DNA of 64,000 nt from Planctomycetota bacterium (GTDB lineage: Bacteria; Planctomycetota; Phycisphaerae; UBA1845; UTPLA1). The translations under genes were made by a program, and so were the position numbers. The DNA lies in contig QEVG01000020.1 in assembly GCA_003576905.1 (NCBI GenBank), positions 21,530 to 85,529 on the forward strand, read 5' to 3'. Shown here piece after piece: positions 61,190 through 64,000 of this stretch (position 1 is its first letter; each line of letters opens with the position of its first letter). The notes beneath the pieces were generated by a model that saw only the letters and a list, made by a program, of their open reading frames with translations, made no database searches and was not told where the DNA came from.

Positions 61190-62248
61190 CTACCCTGCGC
61201 GTTCGAACCGAAAGACCGGATCGAAGAGCGAAACGCCGATGACCCGCGCGACCATCGGGTCCTTGATGAGCGCCAGCTTGACCGCGTCCACCGTGAACGC
61301 CGCGTCGTAGTTGCTTTCGATCGCCCGGCCCATGCCTTCCAGGATCAGCAGGTCGCTGGCCGCCGCCGCGTCGCAGCACGCTTGGCTGAGCGCCGACAGG
61401 TCGATCAGGGGCGACATGCAGCCCGAGGCGACGACCGCGATGCGGCCGCTTCGGGCGTGATCCTCCAGCACCGCATCCTGCGCCGCGAGCCGGGGGAGCA
61501 GGTCCGCAAGCTCGTCGGCGGTGATGTCATTGAGGGCCGGCGTCGAGTTCGCCGCCAGCACCACGCGCGTTCCGCGCCGGGCAAGCTCTCGTGCCAGCGG
61601 GATCGCACCCAGGATGATGTCGGGTCCGGCGTTGTCCACGAAGAACAGCGCCTGTCGCCAGGGCAGGCCCGATTCGCCCGCCCGCTCCTGCCATGCGTCC
61701 AGCCCATCCACCGGCCAGGGCCGGGAGCGGACCCCATTGCGCGCCGTCCGGAAGTCAAAGCCGCCGCACTCAAACGCATCGACCGCCGCCCTGGAACCCA
61801 TGTCGAACAGGTTGCCGGCGAAGAGCCCGCGGGCGAGCAGTTCCCAACGCATGGTCGGCGGAGCGGCATCGACCTCGGCGATGACCGTGCGGTACAGCCG
61901 CATCGCGAGGGCGTTCTCGCGGGCCTTGAGGTCGGCGAAGGGGTCGCCCATCGCGTGCGCGGCGAGCTTCTCGTCGCGGTAGCGGGTCAGTTCGAGGACG
62001 CTGAGTCGACCGCGCAGGTCCGGCCGGCGGCGCAGGTCGGCCAGCCCGGCGAGGTAGTCGCGCCGGAAGGCGGCCCAGGCCGGCTGCGCGTCGAGCCGGC
62101 CGCCGCGCACCGGCAGGGCGGCCAGCGTCTCGACGTGTCGCTCGAAGAGTGTCAACCAGTAGTCCAGCACCTCCGGGCCGTCGGCCAGCAGGTCCTGGAT
62201 GCACGGGCGGTAGCGGTCGGAGGCGGCAAGCAGTGGCAGTCGCGGCAT
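61190..62248 (-). CDS. DUF89/ARMT1-like protein, closest in style to the PANK4 phosphatase domain
   Basis: 352 residues from ATG 62248. DUF89 family metal-dependent damage-control phosphatases hydrolyse phosphorylated metabolites. Key segments: RDEKLAAHAMGDPFADLKAR, LLARGLFAGNLFDMGSRAAV, FFVDNAGPDIILGAIPLARE with the metal-binding Asp-Asn, RVVLAANSTPALNDITADEL, and LILEGMGRAIESNYDAAFTV. The GNLFDMG and EGMGRAIESN blocks are typical of the PANK4-type (4'-phosphopantetheine) branch rather than the ARMT1 branch, a loose match by eye. It is divergent from the gene at 62338. Confidence 0.88.
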   Translation of the reverse strand: MPRLPLLAASDRYRPCIQDLLADGPEVLDYWLTLFERHVETLAALPVRGGRLDAQPAWAAFRRDYLAGLADLRRRPDLRGRLSVLELTRYRDEKLAAHAMGDPFADLKARENALAMRLYRTVIAEVDAAPPTMRWELLARGLFAGNLFDMGSRAAVDAFECGGFDFRTARNGVRSRPWPVDGLDAWQERAGESGLPWRQALFFVDNAGPDIILGAIPLARELARRGTRVVLAANSTPALNDITADELADLLPRLAAQDAVLEDHARSGRIAVVASGCMSPLIDLSALSQACCDAAAASDLLILEGMGRAIESNYDAAFTVDAVKLALIKDPMVARVIGVSLFDPVFRFERAG

Positions 62249-62324
62249 GGCGTGTCCCGAGGTCGAGGGGGAACTGTACGCCACGAGGCCGCGCGCCGCC
62301 AATGCCCCGCCCGCGCGGCGGGGG

Positions 62325-62330
62325 TATAAT
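62325..62330 (+). promoter_or_regulatory. Perfect TATAAT -10 box seven bases from the ATG (leaderless transcript candidate)
   Basis: TATAAT at 62325-62330 lies seven bases before the ATG at 62338. Transcription starting at the usual distance from a -10 box would begin at or within a base or two of the start codon, so translation could be leaderless. No good -35 box is visible and no Shine-Dalgarno precedes the ATG. Confidence 0.55.
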
Positions 62331-62337
62331 CCCGTGC

Positions 62338-63570
62338 ATGATCAGCCGGACGCGAAACACCTTCGCGGGGGTGGCGCTGGTCCTCGCGGCCGCCGCCGCC
62401 GAGGGGCGGGCGGACGTGCTTGAGCTCAAGGAAGGCTCGAGGATCGAGTGCGAGGTCCTCGGGGAGACGGACCAGGCCTATCGCGTCCGCACCACCACGG
62501 GCATCTTCGACATCGAGAAGGACCGCGTCGTCACGCGGACGCCCTCGGCGCCGCCGTGGGAGAAGTACCAGGCCGAGCTGAAGGCGACGCCCGACACGGC
62601 GGAGGGACAGTACACGCTGTCGCGCTGGTGCCGGCGGCACGGCCTCCGCACCGAGCAGCGCACGCACCTTCAGCGGGCGATCGAGCTGGACCCGGACCAT
62701 GCTGCCGCGCGAGCGGCACTCGGCTTCGTCCAAAAGGACGGCAAGTGGGTCCACGCCGTCAAGAAGCCGAAGAAGACGCTCAGCGACGCGGACCGCGAGG
62801 CGATCCGCAAGGCCAAAAAGGACGAGCAGGTCGTCCGCAAGGCGATCGCCGAATGGCACGTCCGCATTCAGGCGATCTTTCGCGGGCGGCTCGAGGGCGA
62901 AGGCTCCCGGTCCGACAAGTTCCGCGACGGGCGGCGGCAGATCCTGGCGATCGACGATCCGCTCGCAATCCCGGCCCTGACGAAGATCCTCAGCCAGGGG
63001 GGGACGGCCTGCCGGCACCTCCTCGTCGAGGCGCTGGCCGCGTTTCCCCAGGACGAGGCGACGATGAACCTCATCGTCGTGACCGTGCTGGACCCCTCGC
63101 CGCGGGTGCGCCGCGAGGCGGCGCTGGTGCTCGACGAACGAAAGGACCCGCGCGTCGTCGCCGAGCTGCGCGGGGCGCTGGCGAGCGAGGAGGAGTTTGT
63201 CCTGCGCAACGCCGCATCGGCCCTCGGCGTCCTTCGGGCGCGCGAGGCGGTCGAAGACCTGATACCCATTCTCTCCACGGTCGCGGTGCAGAACGTGGAG
63301 ATCGCCCTTCCGGTGTTCCTGGACAGCGTCTATGGCTGTTTCGGCGCGGGCTGCCGGTATCGGTACGCCGGCGACGACATCTACTACCGCCCGGAAGGAA
63401 TCGGTGTGGTCGGTCCGGCGTACCCGGTGGGAACGGTGATCGGATACGAGACGCGCGTGGTGGACGTGCATCGGACGGAAGTGCAGGAGGCGTTGATCGC
63501 GATAACGGGCCAGAACTTCGGCTTCGACGCGGACGCGTGGCGTGAGTGGTGGCGGCGGAACGGGGAGTGA
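62338..63570 (+). CDS. Secreted HEAT-repeat-like protein, function unknown
   Basis: 410 residues from ATG 62338. The signal peptide is NTFAGVALVLAAAAAEGRAD. A small N-terminal beta domain (VLELKEGSRIECEVLGETDQ) resembles secreted planctomycete N-domains, followed by a TPR-like segment (HLQRAIELDPDHAAARAALG), HEAT-type repeats (about 200-320: LLVEALAAFPQDEATMNLIV, RREAALVLDERKDPRVVAEL, RNAASALGVLRAREAVEDLI) and a short C-terminal domain with YGCFGAGCRYRYAGDDIYYR. It is probably a protein-binding scaffold outside the cytoplasm. A longer in-frame extension to 62149 is inconsistent with the -10 box and signal peptide. Confidence 0.8.
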   Translation: MISRTRNTFAGVALVLAAAAAEGRADVLELKEGSRIECEVLGETDQAYRVRTTTGIFDIEKDRVVTRTPSAPPWEKYQAELKATPDTAEGQYTLSRWCRRHGLRTEQRTHLQRAIELDPDHAAARAALGFVQKDGKWVHAVKKPKKTLSDADREAIRKAKKDEQVVRKAIAEWHVRIQAIFRGRLEGEGSRSDKFRDGRRQILAIDDPLAIPALTKILSQGGTACRHLLVEALAAFPQDEATMNLIVVTVLDPSPRVRREAALVLDERKDPRVVAELRGALASEEEFVLRNAASALGVLRAREAVEDLIPILSTVAVQNVEIALPVFLDSVYGCFGAGCRYRYAGDDIYYRPEGIGVVGPAYPVGTVIGYETRVVDVHRTEVQEALIAITGQNFGFDADAWREWWRRNGE

Positions 63571-64000
63571 GGCGTCGAAACGTCGAAAAGGGAATAGGGG
63601 ACAAGGAAGGCAGGGGGGCTGGCCGGGGGGCAGGGTTGTGGCACTTGTGGCGTCTCCGTTTGGAAGCGGCGCGGGGCGCGGGGTGCGTGGGACGGCGCGG
63701 GGGCCGCTGCGAGGGTCCGGATAAGCAAACCTGAATGGGGGCATGCACAAATTATTTTTGTCCTGAAAAACCGCGTTCCTTGCGCAGGAAGGCTGAATGG
63801 AACCTGAACAACCTGAATGCATTCAGGTTTGGGGCGGGGCGGGGCGCAAACGTTGAGTTGCGGGTTTCGAGAGAGAAGCATCAGGGCGTCCTCCGGGCGC
63901 GGAGCGGGCGAGGCGAGCGGCGCGGGGGCGCGCCGCGCGATCGCCGGGCAGCTCTCGCGGGTTATGACCTTCCTCCTTGCTCCGTGTGCGCGCCATCTCC
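63571..64000. other. Right-edge noncoding region with a CCTGAA cluster
   Basis: No coding frame with a ribosome-binding site was found. A purine-rich stretch (63571-63720) is followed by a cluster of CCTGAA half-sites, an AT-rich inverted repeat ACAAA-TTATT-TTTGT (63747-63761) and a 20-base palindrome. The right part (63830-64000) is GC-rich and may belong to a gene or promoter beyond the window. Confidence 0.5.
63728..63829. repeat. Cluster of CCTGAA repeats ending in a perfect 20-base palindrome
   Basis: CCTGAA occurs at 63730-63735, 63762-63767, 63803-63808 and 63812-63817, with the variant GCTGAATG near 63792 and the inverted copy TTCAGG at 63822-63827. The last two form the palindrome AACCTGAATG/CATTCAGGTT (63810-63829). 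AACCTGAATG also occurs as an exact direct copy at 63728-63737. This looks like a protein-binding array or iteron-like set. Confidence 0.65.

Noticed and set aside
62152..63822. Minus-strand ORF of 556 codons opposite the HEAT-like gene
   Set aside because: It spans the consensus -10 box and a divergent promoter region and has no recognisable domain.

Overview
The window is GC-rich DNA from a Gram-negative-type bacterium. Several traits point to Planctomycetota, possibly a Phycisphaerae-like lineage; this is inference from gene content, since no rRNA or other phylogenetic marker gene is present. The traits are many lipoproteins and secreted proteins of unknown function, a secreted repeat protein ending in a dockerin-like calcium-binding module, a pseudopilin, a sulfatase with its formylglycine-generating enzyme, and a membrane protein with an N-terminal CxC/CxxC zinc ribbon. 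Housekeeping genes (gatB, cinA, prfB, pgk, class I aldolase, ppdK) are scattered among them. No transposase, phage gene, CRISPR array, rRNA or convincing tRNA was found.

Layout. 1-6.9 kb (minus strand): gatB (cut by the window edge), cinA, a seven-span membrane protein, an alpha/beta-hydrolase-like lipoprotein and a membrane-anchored metallophosphoesterase. 7.0-11.3 kb (plus): prfB with a classic CTT-TGA-C programmed frameshift, a protein with two fused LPS-kinase-like domains, and a HEAT-like membrane protein. 11.3-17.2 kb: a kynurenine-pathway cluster. kynA (tryptophan 2,3-dioxygenase), kmo and a MarR regulator lie on the minus strand with a SpoIIE-type phosphatase; an ankyrin protein and kynU lie on the plus strand. 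A perfect palindrome and a strong promoter sit between the divergent arms. 17.3-18.6 kb is a doubtful stretch holding a lipoprotein-like reading frame broken by stops and two copies of a covarying hairpin element.

18.6-34.2 kb: a B12-binding radical SAM protein, a large secreted protein, a membrane glycosyltransferase with an SGNH-type partner, class I fructose-bisphosphate aldolase, a family 2 glycosyltransferase, a degenerate histidine-phosphatase, pgk overlapped by a pseudopilin gene, a zinc-ribbon membrane protein, and an ABC exporter (one ATPase, two ABC-2 permeases). 34.2-50.6 kb is almost entirely cell-envelope genes: lipoproteins, DUF900 and other hydrolases, a DUF4105 protein, a triple-repeat secreted protein coupled to an LssY_C protein, two paralogous lipoproteins, a DUF1254/DUF1214 lipoprotein, an arylsulfatase and, divergently, its FGE maturase and an OprB-type porin. 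Together these could take up and desulfate a sulfated compound outside the cytoplasm (inference).

50.7-64 kb: a Cys-rich secreted protein made of four copies of a three-repeat unit plus dockerin, a sodium:solute symporter, ppdK behind a good promoter, two small lipoproteins, a secreted beta-rich protein, an HNH protein, a PANK4-like DUF89 protein, a secreted HEAT-like protein probably read from a leaderless transcript, and at the right edge a noncoding cluster of CCTGAA half-sites ending in a perfect 20-bp palindrome.
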